This document shows, one piece after another, positions 1 through 6,723 of a stretch of DNA of 25,621 nucleotides. The position numbers were made by a program, and so were the translations under genes. Source of the stretch: Ruminococcus sp. CAG:488 (lineage in GTDB: Bacteria; Bacillota; Clostridia; Oscillospirales; Acutalibacteraceae); contig HF999606.1 of assembly GCA_000434055.1 (NCBI GenBank), forward strand, positions 1 through 25,621, given 5' to 3'. The first letter of the stretch is position 1; every line of letters begins with the position of its first letter. The notes under the pieces were generated by a model. That model did not search any database. It saw nothing but the letters and a program-made list of their open reading frames with translations, and was not told where the DNA came from.

Positions 1-36
1 AAGATGCCGCAGGTTCAAGTCCTGTCGCCTCGACCA
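1..36 (+). tRNA. 3' part of a tRNA, probably tRNA-Pro (5' part lies outside the window)
   Basis: The window opens inside a tRNA. A T-stem GCAGG/CCTGT closes the loop TTCAAGT, followed by an acceptor strand CGCCTCG, discriminator A and an encoded CCA ending at 36. The acceptor implies a 5' end CGAGGCG, so a C1-G72 pair, which in bacteria is characteristic of tRNA-Pro. The 5-nt variable loop and the T-arm also match the usual Firmicute tRNA-Pro pattern. The anticodon is not in the window, so the isotype is an inference. Confidence 0.75.
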
Positions 37-40
37 AAGA

Positions 41-69
41 AAAAAGAGCCGATTGAGGCTCTTTTTTTC
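41..69 (+). terminator. Rho-independent terminator after the tRNA
   Basis: Stem AAAAAGAGCC (41-50) pairs with GGCTCTTTTT (57-66) around a 6-nt loop and runs into a T-rich tail. It directly follows the CCA end, so it ends the tRNA transcript. Confidence 0.85.
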
Positions 70-166
70 TTTGCCAAGGGCTTGAACCTGAGAAGGTCTG
101 AGCGTTAAGAAAACAGTCCGGTGGAGTTTGCAAACGTAAAATATTCTACTATATTTTTTCTGCAAA

Positions 167-195
167 AAAGCTGCCGATTGAATCTCGGCAGCTTT
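167..195 (-). terminator. Terminator of the uppP-phosphatase unit
   Basis: An 11-bp perfect stem (167-177 with 185-195, core GCTGCCGA/TCGGCAGC) has a 7-nt loop. On the minus strand it is followed by a run of six T, so it serves the minus-strand gene ending at 209. The plus strand lacks a comparable T-run. The remaining stretch 70-166 holds no recognisable gene. Confidence 0.85.
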
Positions 196-208
196 CAGTT
201 ATTTATTA

Positions 209-910
209 TCAATAAAATCTTTTTCTTATCTTTTCTTTGTCCCTGTCGCTTATGCCGATTTGTCGGATATAGTCCTCGACCGAGCCGTATTTATTTTTGA
301 TGTAGGCGAGGAGGGAGCGCATTGTTTGAGGCAGGGAATAGTGCATCTCGGGGTCTGTGTCCCAAAGCGTATCGGCGTGGGTGCACATATATTTTTCGAG
401 GTATGTATAGGTAAGCTGATAGTCGGCAACGATGTCATCTTCTTCGACACCCGCTATCGTCAGCAGAAGCATTGAGAGTATTCCCGTACGATCCTTTCCG
501 AGAAAGCAATGATAAAAAACAGCGCCGTCAGGGGCGTCTGCGACGGACTTTAACGCCTTGCATACATTTTCTTTATAATTATCTATAATGTACTCATAGA
601 CCTCTGTAAGAGCTTTTTTCATGCCCTTGGCTTCGGCAACATTCATTTCATAGAGTGAAATGTGCTCAACATTGTCGGTCAGCCTTTCCATTCCGTTCGG
701 TTGATTGCTGAATTCAAAATCTCCCCTAAGGTCTATTACGGTTGTGACATTCAGCGCCTTGAGCTTTTCAATGTCGGTTTCGGTCGGTCTGTCAACAGTG
801 CCGCCGCGGAAAAAGCGCTTGAATTTTGTGCAGCCGTATTTTGAAGGGTAGCCGCCGAGATCACGGCAGTTTTCAATATTTTCAAATATATAACGTCTTT
901 GCGGTTCCAT
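209..910 (-). CDS. Tyrosine-protein phosphatase of the PtpB/LipA-like family (Y_phosphatase3)
   Basis: Predicted 233-aa cytoplasmic protein phosphatase. The CX5R active site lies in HCFLGKDRTG (residues 134-143), with nucleophile Cys135 and Arg141. The Lys-Asp after the Gly is typical of the PtpB/LipA-like group that acts on phosphotyrosine and sometimes phosphoinositides. The N-terminal NIENCRDLGGYPS (11-23) and FFRGG are also family signatures. I chose the ATG at 910 because GGAGG lies just upstream; a longer frame to 952 would overlap uppP and has no ribosome site. It follows uppP by 10 bases and is probably co-transcribed. The substrate cannot be read from sequence. Confidence 0.88.
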   Translation of the reverse strand: MEPQRRYIFENIENCRDLGGYPSKYGCTKFKRFFRGGTVDRPTETDIEKLKALNVTTVIDLRGDFEFSNQPNGMERLTDNVEHISLYEMNVAEAKGMKKALTEVYEYIIDNYKENVCKALKSVADAPDGAVFYHCFLGKDRTGILSMLLLTIAGVEEDDIVADYQLTYTYLEKYMCTHADTLWDTDPEMHYSLPQTMRSLLAYIKNKYGSVEDYIRQIGISDRDKEKIRKRFY

Positions 911-920
911 TTTTCCTCCG

Positions 921-1766
921 TTATTTTGTAACAAAATAGGTGATAAGTACAATTGCGCCGAGAATTATGCGGTATATGCCGAATGCAGTGAAAGTGTGGT
1001 TTTTAATGTAATTCATCAAAAATCTGATAACAACAAGTGAAACGGTAAATGCAGTTATCATTCCGACAAAGAGTATAACAAACTCGGTAACGGTGAATCC
1101 GAGGCCGAATTTAATTATCTTGATGAGCGATGCGCCGAGCATAGCGGGAACGGCGAGAAAGAAGGTAAATTCCGAAGCAACTCTCCTTGAATTGCCGAGC
1201 ATGATACCGCCGAGAATCGTTGAGCCTGAGCGCGAGGTTCCCGGAATAAGCGAAAGTGCCTGGAAGCAGCCGATAAAGAAGGCGTTTTTGAACGAAACCT
1301 CAGTGAGCTTTGTAACTTTCGGACGGCGCTTTCTGTTATAGATTTCCACAGCGATAAAGAGTACGCCGTAAATTATAAGCGTTATGGCAACCGTAACATA
1401 GTTGTAAAGATATTTGTCGAGAAGGTCGTTGAAAATAATTCCGAGAATTCCGGCGGGAATCGAACCGATGATAACCTTGAACCAAAGCTCGATTATTCTC
1501 GGCTTAACGGCAACCTTGCTTTTGCCGTTTTCAAGCTGCTTTTTCTTGAAAGGCCAAAGCTTATTCCAGAACATTACTACAACGGCAATAATTGCGCCGA
1601 GCTGAATGACAACAAGGTACATTTCAAAGAAATTCGGCGAAACCTCCTTGAATTTGCAAATCTTTTCAAGCAAAATCATATGTCCCGTGCTGCTTATCGG
1701 CAGCCATTCCGTTATGCCTTCGATTATGCCGAAGAGAATGGATTTCAAAACATCAAGTATATACAT
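921..1766 (-). CDS. uppP: Undecaprenyl-diphosphatase (UppP/BacA)
   Basis: A 281-aa polytopic membrane enzyme that dephosphorylates undecaprenyl diphosphate, recycling the lipid carrier for peptidoglycan and other wall polymers; overproduction gives bacitracin resistance in known cases. Both catalytic motifs are visible: the E-rich EGITE followed by WLPISSTGH (16-29) and PGTSRSG (175-181) with Arg179. Length is normal for the family. The ATG at 1766 has a GGAGG site 6 bases upstream. A sigma-A-type promoter lies just upstream, and the phosphatase gene follows 10 bases after the stop. Confidence 0.97.
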   Translation of the reverse strand: MYILDVLKSILFGIIEGITEWLPISSTGHMILLEKICKFKEVSPNFFEMYLVVIQLGAIIAVVVMFWNKLWPFKKKQLENGKSKVAVKPRIIELWFKVIIGSIPAGILGIIFNDLLDKYLYNYVTVAITLIIYGVLFIAVEIYNRKRRPKVTKLTEVSFKNAFFIGCFQALSLIPGTSRSGSTILGGIMLGNSRRVASEFTFFLAVPAMLGASLIKIIKFGLGFTVTEFVILFVGMITAFTVSLVVIRFLMNYIKNHTFTAFGIYRIILGAIVLITYFVTK

Positions 1767-1823
1767 AATAAACCTCCGTCGGTGAAATATTTATCTTTCT
1801 TTAATTATATGCGTCCGTGTATT

Positions 1824-1852
1824 ATTATACAACATAGGGGAGGCTAATTCAA
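1824..1852 (-). promoter_or_regulatory. Promoter of uppP
   Basis: On the minus strand TTGAAT (1847-1852) and a perfect TATAAT (1824-1829) are separated by 17 bases. The predicted leader before uppP is about 50 nt. Confidence 0.7.
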
Positions 1853-1862
1853 TCATAAAAAA

Positions 1863-1893
1863 GAAAAAACGGAGCAGAAATTCTGCCCCGTCT
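1863..1893 (-). terminator. Terminator of gap
   Basis: On the minus strand CGGGGCAGA pairs with TCTGCTCCG (1870-1890) through one G-U pair and is followed by six T. On the plus strand the same position would be an A-C mismatch, which supports function for gap on the minus strand. Confidence 0.8.
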
Positions 1894-1908
1894 TTTTGTG
1901 ATAATAAC

Positions 1909-2946
1909 TTATGCAAGCTCTGCGAAATACTTGATTGTACGAACCATCTGGCTTGTGTAAGAGTTCTCGTTGTCGTACCAAGAAACAACCTGAACCTCAT
2001 AGAGATCATCGGCAATCTTGGAAACCATTGTCTGAGTAGCATCGAAGAGTGAACCGTACTTCATGCCGATAACGTCTGAAGAAACGATAGCGTCTGTGTT
2101 ATAACCGAAGGACTCAGAAGCAGCAGCCTTCATAGCAGCGTTGATACCGTCAACGGTAACGTCTGCACCCTTAACAACAGCAGTAAGGATTGTTGTTGAA
2201 CCTGTCGGAACAGGAACACGCTGAGCAGAACCGATGAGCTTGCCGTTGAGCTCGGGGATAACAAGGCCGATAGCCTTAGCAGCACCTGTTGAGTTCGGAA
2301 CGATGTTAGCAGCACCTGCACGAGCACGACGAAGGTCACCCTTTCTGTGAGGACCGTCGAGGATCATCTGATCGCCTGTGTAAGCGTGGATTGTTGACAT
2401 GATACCGCTCTGGATAGGAGCATAGTCGTTAAGAGCCTTAGCCATGGGAGCAAGGCAGTTTGTTGTGCAGGAAGCAGCGGAAATGATCTTGTCCTCTGAA
2501 GTAAGAGTCTTCTCGTTTACGCTGTAAACGATTGTCGGAAGATCGTTGCCTGCCGGAGCAGAAATAACAACCTTCTTAGCGCCTGCATCGATATGAGCCT
2601 GAGCCTTTGCCTTTGAGCAATAGAAGCCTGTGCACTCAAGAACAACGTCTACACCGATCTCGCCCCAAGGAAGCTCGGCAGCGTTAGCCTTAGCATAGAT
2701 TGTAAGAGTCTTGCCGTCAACTGTGATTGTACCTGCCTCGTCATCAGCAGAAACAGTGTGAAGGCCTTCGCCGATTCTTCCGCAATAGCCGCCCTGAGCT
2801 GTATCGTACTTGAGAAGCTGAGCAAGCATGCTGGGCTTAGTGAGGTCGTTGATAGCAACAACATCGTAACCCTCTGCACCAAACATCTGTCTGAATGCAA
2901 GACGACCGATACGGCCGAATCCGTTAATAGCAACTTTTACTGACAT
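1909..2946 (-). CDS. gap: Glyceraldehyde-3-phosphate dehydrogenase, type I
   Basis: A 345-aa glycolytic enzyme that oxidises glyceraldehyde-3-phosphate to 1,3-bisphosphoglycerate. The Rossmann motif INGFGRIGR (7-15) is followed by Asp34 (AIND), which suggests NAD preference. The catalytic site SCTTNC has Cys160, and the C-terminal SWYDNE is typical. The ATG at 2946 has a GGAGGT site; the frame stays open to 3024, but that extension has no homology and is really the mRNA leader. The gene is monocistronic, with its own promoter, a structured leader and a terminator. Codon use looks biased toward a few codons, as expected for a highly expressed gene. Confidence 0.97.
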   Translation of the reverse strand: MSVKVAINGFGRIGRLAFRQMFGAEGYDVVAINDLTKPSMLAQLLKYDTAQGGYCGRIGEGLHTVSADDEAGTITVDGKTLTIYAKANAAELPWGEIGVDVVLECTGFYCSKAKAQAHIDAGAKKVVISAPAGNDLPTIVYSVNEKTLTSEDKIISAASCTTNCLAPMAKALNDYAPIQSGIMSTIHAYTGDQMILDGPHRKGDLRRARAGAANIVPNSTGAAKAIGLVIPELNGKLIGSAQRVPVPTGSTTILTAVVKGADVTVDGINAAMKAAASESFGYNTDAIVSSDVIGMKYGSLFDATQTMVSKIADDLYEVQVVSWYDNENSYTSQMVRTIKYFAELA

Positions 2947-2994
2947 TTGAATTACCTCCAAATTTTTAGAAAACGACGACAGGGGAGGCCCGTC

Positions 2995-3010
2995 CGAGTC
3001 CGAAGACCCG
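2995..3010 (-). other. UUCG-tetraloop hairpin in the gap mRNA leader
   Basis: In the predicted transcript a 6-bp stem CGGGUC/GACUCG is capped by a UUCG tetraloop, an exceptionally stable fold. It sits about 50 nt upstream of the gap start codon, within a leader of roughly 107 nt. It has no T-run, so it is not a terminator; it may stabilise the mRNA. Confidence 0.5.
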
Positions 3011-3060
3011 AAAGAATATCCCAAGCCGTAATTTCCTTAGTATTAAATTTTACCATTGAT

Positions 3061-3089
3061 ATTTTATAACGAAAAAGCGAAATATGCAA
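3061..3089 (-). promoter_or_regulatory. Promoter of gap
   Basis: On the minus strand TTGCAT (3084-3089) and TAAAAT (3061-3066) are 17 bases apart, placing the start of transcription near 3053. A similar, weaker pair (TTGCAT, then CATAAT, 18-bp spacing) lies farther upstream. The rest of the 307-base divergent gap (2947-3253) holds no gene. Confidence 0.55.
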
Positions 3090-3210
3090 GTGATTTGTTA
3101 TATTTTTAACCCATTTTTTAAACTTTTGTTATTATGTACAAAATAAAACGAATTATGCAAAAAAACAGGATAATTCTGACCATATTCAATATTGTCTTTT
3201 ACATTTTTAC

Positions 3211-3238
3211 TTGAATAATTTATTAAATATAGTATAAT
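3211..3238 (+). promoter_or_regulatory. Promoter of the pseudouridine synthase unit
   Basis: TTGAAT (3211-3216) and a perfect TATAAT (3233-3238) are 16 bases apart. The -10 box ends only 15 bases before the ATG at 3254, so the mRNA leader would be about 9 nt. Confidence 0.6.
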
Positions 3239-3253
3239 ATCCTCGGTGATAGA

Positions 3254-4129
3254 ATGAAAAGAACCATAAAATATAAGATTCCCGAGGAGTTTGACGGGAA
3301 AAAAGTCATTGCGTATCTTAAAGGAGAGGCGAAAATCTCGGCTCGGCTTTTAAGAAGTCTGAAAAGAATAGAAAAAGGAATAACGCTCAACGGCGAGCAT
3401 ATCAGAACGGTAGATATTTTGCACACGGGCGATGAATTGAAGATCGAGATTCCGTGTCCCGACGGTGAAATTGAGCCGATGAATATTCCGATCGACGTTA
3501 TATACGAGGATGACGACCTGATTGCAGTCAATAAATCACCGTTTCTTGCCTGCCACCCGACGCATAATCACCAGGGAGATACTCTTGCAAATGCGCTTGC
3601 TTATCATTTAAAAAATGAAGGCAAGCAGTCGGTTTTCAGAGCGGTCGGTAGGCTTGATAAGGGTACGTCGGGAATAGTTATCTGCGCCTTGAACAAGCAC
3701 AGTGCTGCCAAAATTCCGAAAACGGCGGAAAAGGAATATCTTGCAGTTGTTTCGGGCAAAACGGAAAAAATCGGCACGATAGACAAGCCGATTTACCGAC
3801 CCGACCCGATGAAAACGCTAAGAGCGGTCGGTGAGCAAGGTGACAGAGCCGTTACCCATTGGGAGACTATCGCAACGGACGGTGAAAAATCTCTTGTAAA
3901 AGTATGGCTCGAAACAGGCAGAACGCATCAGATAAGAGTACATTTTGCTTCAATAGGTATGCCGCTTGTCGGCGACGGTATGTACGGCACGGACGAAATG
4001 AAGCTCGGACATCAGCTCCTGCATTGCGCCAAGGTGAGCTTTGTCCACCCTGTGACAGGGGAGAGAATGACCCTCGAAGCACCCATGCCTGAGGATATGA
4101 GAAAGATAGTTGAAACACTGAACACCTGA
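3254..4129 (+). CDS. RluA/RluD-family pseudouridine synthase
   Basis: A 291-aa RNA-modifying enzyme that isomerises uridine to pseudouridine in rRNA or tRNA. An S4-like RNA-binding segment occupies about residues 10-70. The catalytic domain follows, with HPTHNHQGDTLANAL (101-115) and the motif GRLDKGTSG (132-140), where Asp135 is the catalytic residue. The C-terminal ETGRTHQIRVHFASIGMPLVGD is also characteristic. Which uridine it modifies cannot be told; Firmicutes have several RluD-like paralogues. The SD is a shortened GGTGAT directly before the ATG. A likely operon with the YetF gene follows. Confidence 0.93.
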   Translation: MKRTIKYKIPEEFDGKKVIAYLKGEAKISARLLRSLKRIEKGITLNGEHIRTVDILHTGDELKIEIPCPDGEIEPMNIPIDVIYEDDDLIAVNKSPFLACHPTHNHQGDTLANALAYHLKNEGKQSVFRAVGRLDKGTSGIVICALNKHSAAKIPKTAEKEYLAVVSGKTEKIGTIDKPIYRPDPMKTLRAVGEQGDRAVTHWETIATDGEKSLVKVWLETGRTHQIRVHFASIGMPLVGDGMYGTDEMKLGHQLLHCAKVSFVHPVTGERMTLEAPMPEDMRKIVETLNT

Positions 4130-4186
4130 TGTTCGGTGTTTTGTTTATTTTGCGGATTTTCGTCAATCATATTATCGGTGATAAAT

Positions 4187-4864
4187 ATGCTTGTAACATT
4201 GGTTCGTGCGCTGATTTTATATGTACTGATAATCATATGTATGCGCATCATGGGCAAAAGGCAGCTCGGCGAATTGCAGCCGACAGAGCTTGTAATAACC
4301 ATACTTCTTTCTGAAATTGCGGCGATTCCGATGCAGGATAACGCACTTCCGCTCGGCAATTCAATCGTTGCGGTTCTGCTTCTCGTTGCGCTGGAGGTTA
4401 TCAATTCCGTTATTGTGCTCAAAAGCTCAAGGTGCCGCAGCTTTTTGCAGGGCAATTCCATCGTCGTTATCCGTGACGGAGTGATTGACCAAAAGCAGTT
4501 GAAAAGGCTTCGATTTACTATGGACGATCTTTTTGACCAGCTCAGGCAAAAGGATGTGTTCGATATCTCCGATGTACGCTATGCGATTGTCGAAACGAAC
4601 GGACAGCTCAGCGTTATGCTAAAGCCCGAAAAGGAGACCGTCACGGCGAAAATGGCTGATATTCAAAACGAAACAAAGGGACTGCTTTGCATGGTGATAA
4701 ACGACGGTAAATTTCACAAACGCTCATTTAAAGAATGTGACATGAACGAGGAAAAGCTATACAATATTCTTGACTCGGAGAACACGCAAATTGACGAGGT
4801 GCTTTTCATGGTTGCGGATAAAGAGGGCAACTATACGATAGTGAAGAAAGAAGAATATCAATGA
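4187..4864 (+). CDS. YetF/DUF421 family membrane protein
   Basis: A 225-aa protein of the DUF421/YetF family. It has N-terminal membrane segments (about residues 2-18 and 45-66) and a cytoplasmic C-terminal domain with the family pattern RFTMDDLFDQLRQKDVFD followed by a YAIVETNGQLSVM strand. The biochemical role is not settled; in spore formers some members are linked to spore germination or membrane functions. I chose ATG 4187, preceded by GGTGAT, the same shortened SD as the upstream gene; GTG frames at 4136 and 4178 are possible but less supported. Its stop overlaps the next start by 4 bases, indicating translational coupling. Confidence 0.85.
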   Translation: MLVTLVRALILYVLIIICMRIMGKRQLGELQPTELVITILLSEIAAIPMQDNALPLGNSIVAVLLLVALEVINSVIVLKSSRCRSFLQGNSIVVIRDGVIDQKQLKRLRFTMDDLFDQLRQKDVFDISDVRYAIVETNGQLSVMLKPEKETVTAKMADIQNETKGLLCMVINDGKFHKRSFKECDMNEEKLYNILDSENTQIDEVLFMVADKEGNYTIVKKEEYQ

Positions 4865-5238
4865 GAAGAATTATTGCCGCCACTGTGATTTTACTTATTG
4901 TGTTGGGCTCGTCGATCGGTATATATTTTAAGATTATTTCCGAGGTCGACAGGCTGACAGATATTGCCTGCGAGATTCGGGAGTCCGTCGGTCAAAAGGA
5001 GAAAACAGATTTTTGGGAAACAAAACGTCTTTCCGACGCATGGGACAGATCGGAGACATTTATGGTGTCCTTTTTGCCGCACTCAGAGCTTGACGATATT
5101 GAAATCGGAATAAAAAATATTGAAAACTACCATGAACAGGGGCTGACCGACGAATATTTGGAGGAAATAAACAGCGTAATAAATCGCCTTGAACATATAA
5201 AAGAGAGCGAAAAACCGACAATAAAGAATATTTTTTAA
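4861..5238 (+). CDS. DUF4363-like membrane-anchored protein
   Basis: A 125-aa protein with one N-terminal membrane segment (about residues 3-24) and a mostly helical, charged outer domain. The W/L-rich pattern around FWETKRLSDAWDRSETFM matches DUF4363 proteins, which often sit next to YetF in Clostridia. The ATGA overlap with the YetF gene (4861-4864) suggests the two act together at the membrane. Function is unknown. No terminator is visible after the stop; a new promoter for nfeD begins 6 bases later. Confidence 0.75.
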   Translation: MRRIIAATVILLIVLGSSIGIYFKIISEVDRLTDIACEIRESVGQKEKTDFWETKRLSDAWDRSETFMVSFLPHSELDDIEIGIKNIENYHEQGLTDEYLEEINSVINRLEHIKESEKPTIKNIF

Positions 5239-5243
5239 GCGTA

Positions 5244-5272
5244 TTGACATAAAAATAACAATATGATACAAT
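5244..5272 (+). promoter_or_regulatory. Promoter of the nfeD-SPFH pair
   Basis: A consensus TTGACA (5244-5249) and TACAAT (5267-5272) are separated by 17 bases, just upstream of the GGAGGTGATC ribosome site of the NfeD gene. Confidence 0.75.
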
Positions 5273-5296
5273 CGAACTACAGACGGAGGTGATCGT

Positions 5297-5728
5297 GTGC
5301 TGTGGTTATGGATTGGTCTTATTGTTCTTTTTGTGATTATTGAAGCTGCAACGGTTCAGCTTGTCACAATATGGTTTGCCATCGGCTCGGTCGCGGGTCT
5401 TATTGCCTGTGCAGCCGGTCTTGAAATATGGATTCAGTTCCTTATTTTTGCCGTTGTTTCCGCCGTGGCGCTTGCGGTTACAAGACCGTTTGTAAAAAAA
5501 TTTACCAAAGGGCGAAAACAGCCGACAAATGCCGACCGCTATATAGGTCAGGAGGCGACAGTTACCGAAAAAATCTCAAATGAGCTTTCAACAGGAGCTG
5601 TCAGAATCGGAGGCCTTGTATGGACGGCGAGAACGGTGGATAACTCCGAGGCCGAGGAAGGCGAAAGAGTTACTGTTGAAGCAATCGAGGGAGCTAAGCT
5701 TTTAGTTAAAAGGAGAGATGATCTATGA
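5297..5728 (+). CDS. NfeD-like membrane protein, short form
   Basis: A 143-aa protein made of two or three membrane segments (about residues 3-65) and a small C-terminal OB-fold-like domain (about 80-140, YIGQEATVTEKIS onward). It corresponds to the short NfeD type without the ClpP-like protease domain. NfeD proteins are encoded beside SPFH proteins and are thought to work with them in membrane microdomains. Translation starts at GTG 5297, set by a nearly full-length SD, GGAGGTGATC, immediately upstream. The stop overlaps the SPFH start by 4 bases (ATGA). Confidence 0.88.
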   Translation: MLWLWIGLIVLFVIIEAATVQLVTIWFAIGSVAGLIACAAGLEIWIQFLIFAVVSAVALAVTRPFVKKFTKGRKQPTNADRYIGQEATVTEKISNELSTGAVRIGGLVWTARTVDNSEAEEGERVTVEAIEGAKLLVKRRDDL

Positions 5729-6654
5729 GTCCCGTAGGAATCGGTATTGTGGTATTTTTAATACTTTTGGCAGTTCTTCTTATCGTTACAAACGTTAAGA
5801 TCGTGCCGCAGTCAAGAGCATATGTTGTTGAACGTCTCGGCGCATATCGCGAGACATGGCAGACGGGTATTCATCTTAAAATCCCGTTCTTTGAGAGAAT
5901 TGCAAGAAATGTTTCTCTTAAAGAGCAGGTTGTTGATTTTCCGCCTCAGCCCGTTATCACAAAGGATAACGTTACCATGCAGATCGACACGGTCGTTTTC
6001 TATCAGATTACAGACCCGAAGCTCTATGCATACGGCGTTGAAAGTCCGATTTCGGCAATCGAAAATCTTTCGGCAACAACGCTTCGTAACATCATCGGTG
6101 AGCTTGAGCTTGACCATACTCTTACATCAAGAGACACTATAAACGCTAAAATCAGAGGAATTCTTGACGAAGCGACCGACCCGTGGGGCATCAAGGTCAA
6201 CCGCGTTGAATTGAAGAATATTCTTCCGCCGCCGGAGATCCAGGATGCCATGGAGAAGCAGATGAAGGCGGAGCGTCAGAGACGTGAGGCTATTCTCCGC
6301 GCAGAGGGTGAAAAGGCGAGTAAGGTGCTTGTTGCCGAGGGTCAGAAGGAGTCTCAGATTCTTGCCGCCGAGGGCGACAAGAGAGCCGCAATTCTCCACG
6401 CCGAAGCCGTTAAGGAAGCGAAGATCCGTGAGGCAGAGGGTGAAGCAGAGGCAATTCTCAAAATTCAGGAGGCCGAGGCAAAGGCGATTGAGCTTATCAA
6501 TGCTTCAAACCCGGGCGACGGCTATATTAAGATAAAGAGCCTTGAAGCGTTTTCAAAGGCGGCTGACGGTCAGTCAACAAAGATCATTATTCCGTCGGAA
6601 ATTCAGGGACTTGCAGGCCTCGCAGAGGGCGTTGTCGAATCGGTCAGGAAATAA
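5725..6654 (+). CDS. SPFH/band 7 (stomatin-like, QmcA-type) membrane protein
   Basis: A 309-aa protein with one N-terminal membrane anchor (about 4-22), an SPFH domain (about 25-180, including LGAYRETWQTGIHLKIPFFERI and SATTLRNIIGELELD) and a long charged coiled coil (about 175-262). The coil shows six copies of an 11-residue unit, with Ala-Glu at 193, 204, 215, 226 and 237. Such proteins form membrane rings or scaffolds and often control FtsH-type proteolysis or membrane order. It is co-translated with the NfeD protein; a strong hairpin follows. Confidence 0.92.
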   Translation: MSPVGIGIVVFLILLAVLLIVTNVKIVPQSRAYVVERLGAYRETWQTGIHLKIPFFERIARNVSLKEQVVDFPPQPVITKDNVTMQIDTVVFYQITDPKLYAYGVESPISAIENLSATTLRNIIGELELDHTLTSRDTINAKIRGILDEATDPWGIKVNRVELKNILPPPEIQDAMEKQMKAERQRREAILRAEGEKASKVLVAEGQKESQILAAEGDKRAAILHAEAVKEAKIREAEGEAEAILKIQEAEAKAIELINASNPGDGYIKIKSLEAFSKAADGQSTKIIIPSEIQGLAGLAEGVVESVRK

Positions 6655-6669
6655 AAATAAATAAAAAAT

Positions 6670-6715
6670 ACAGGCTGTATTGATCAAGTTGACCGATACA
6701 GCCTGTTTCGTTTTT
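6670..6715. terminator. Bidirectional terminator between the SPFH and LCAT-like genes
   Basis: ACAGGCTGTAT (6670-6680) pairs perfectly with ATACAGCCTGT (6696-6706). The plus-strand tail is TTCGTTTTT, and the minus-strand tail also contains T-runs, so it can end both convergent transcripts. Confidence 0.8.
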
Positions 6716-6723
6716 AATCGCAG

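Noticed and set aside
2947..3024. 26-codon N-terminal extension of GAPDH
   Set aside because: In frame but upstream of the SD-supported ATG, without homology, and it contains the leader hairpin.
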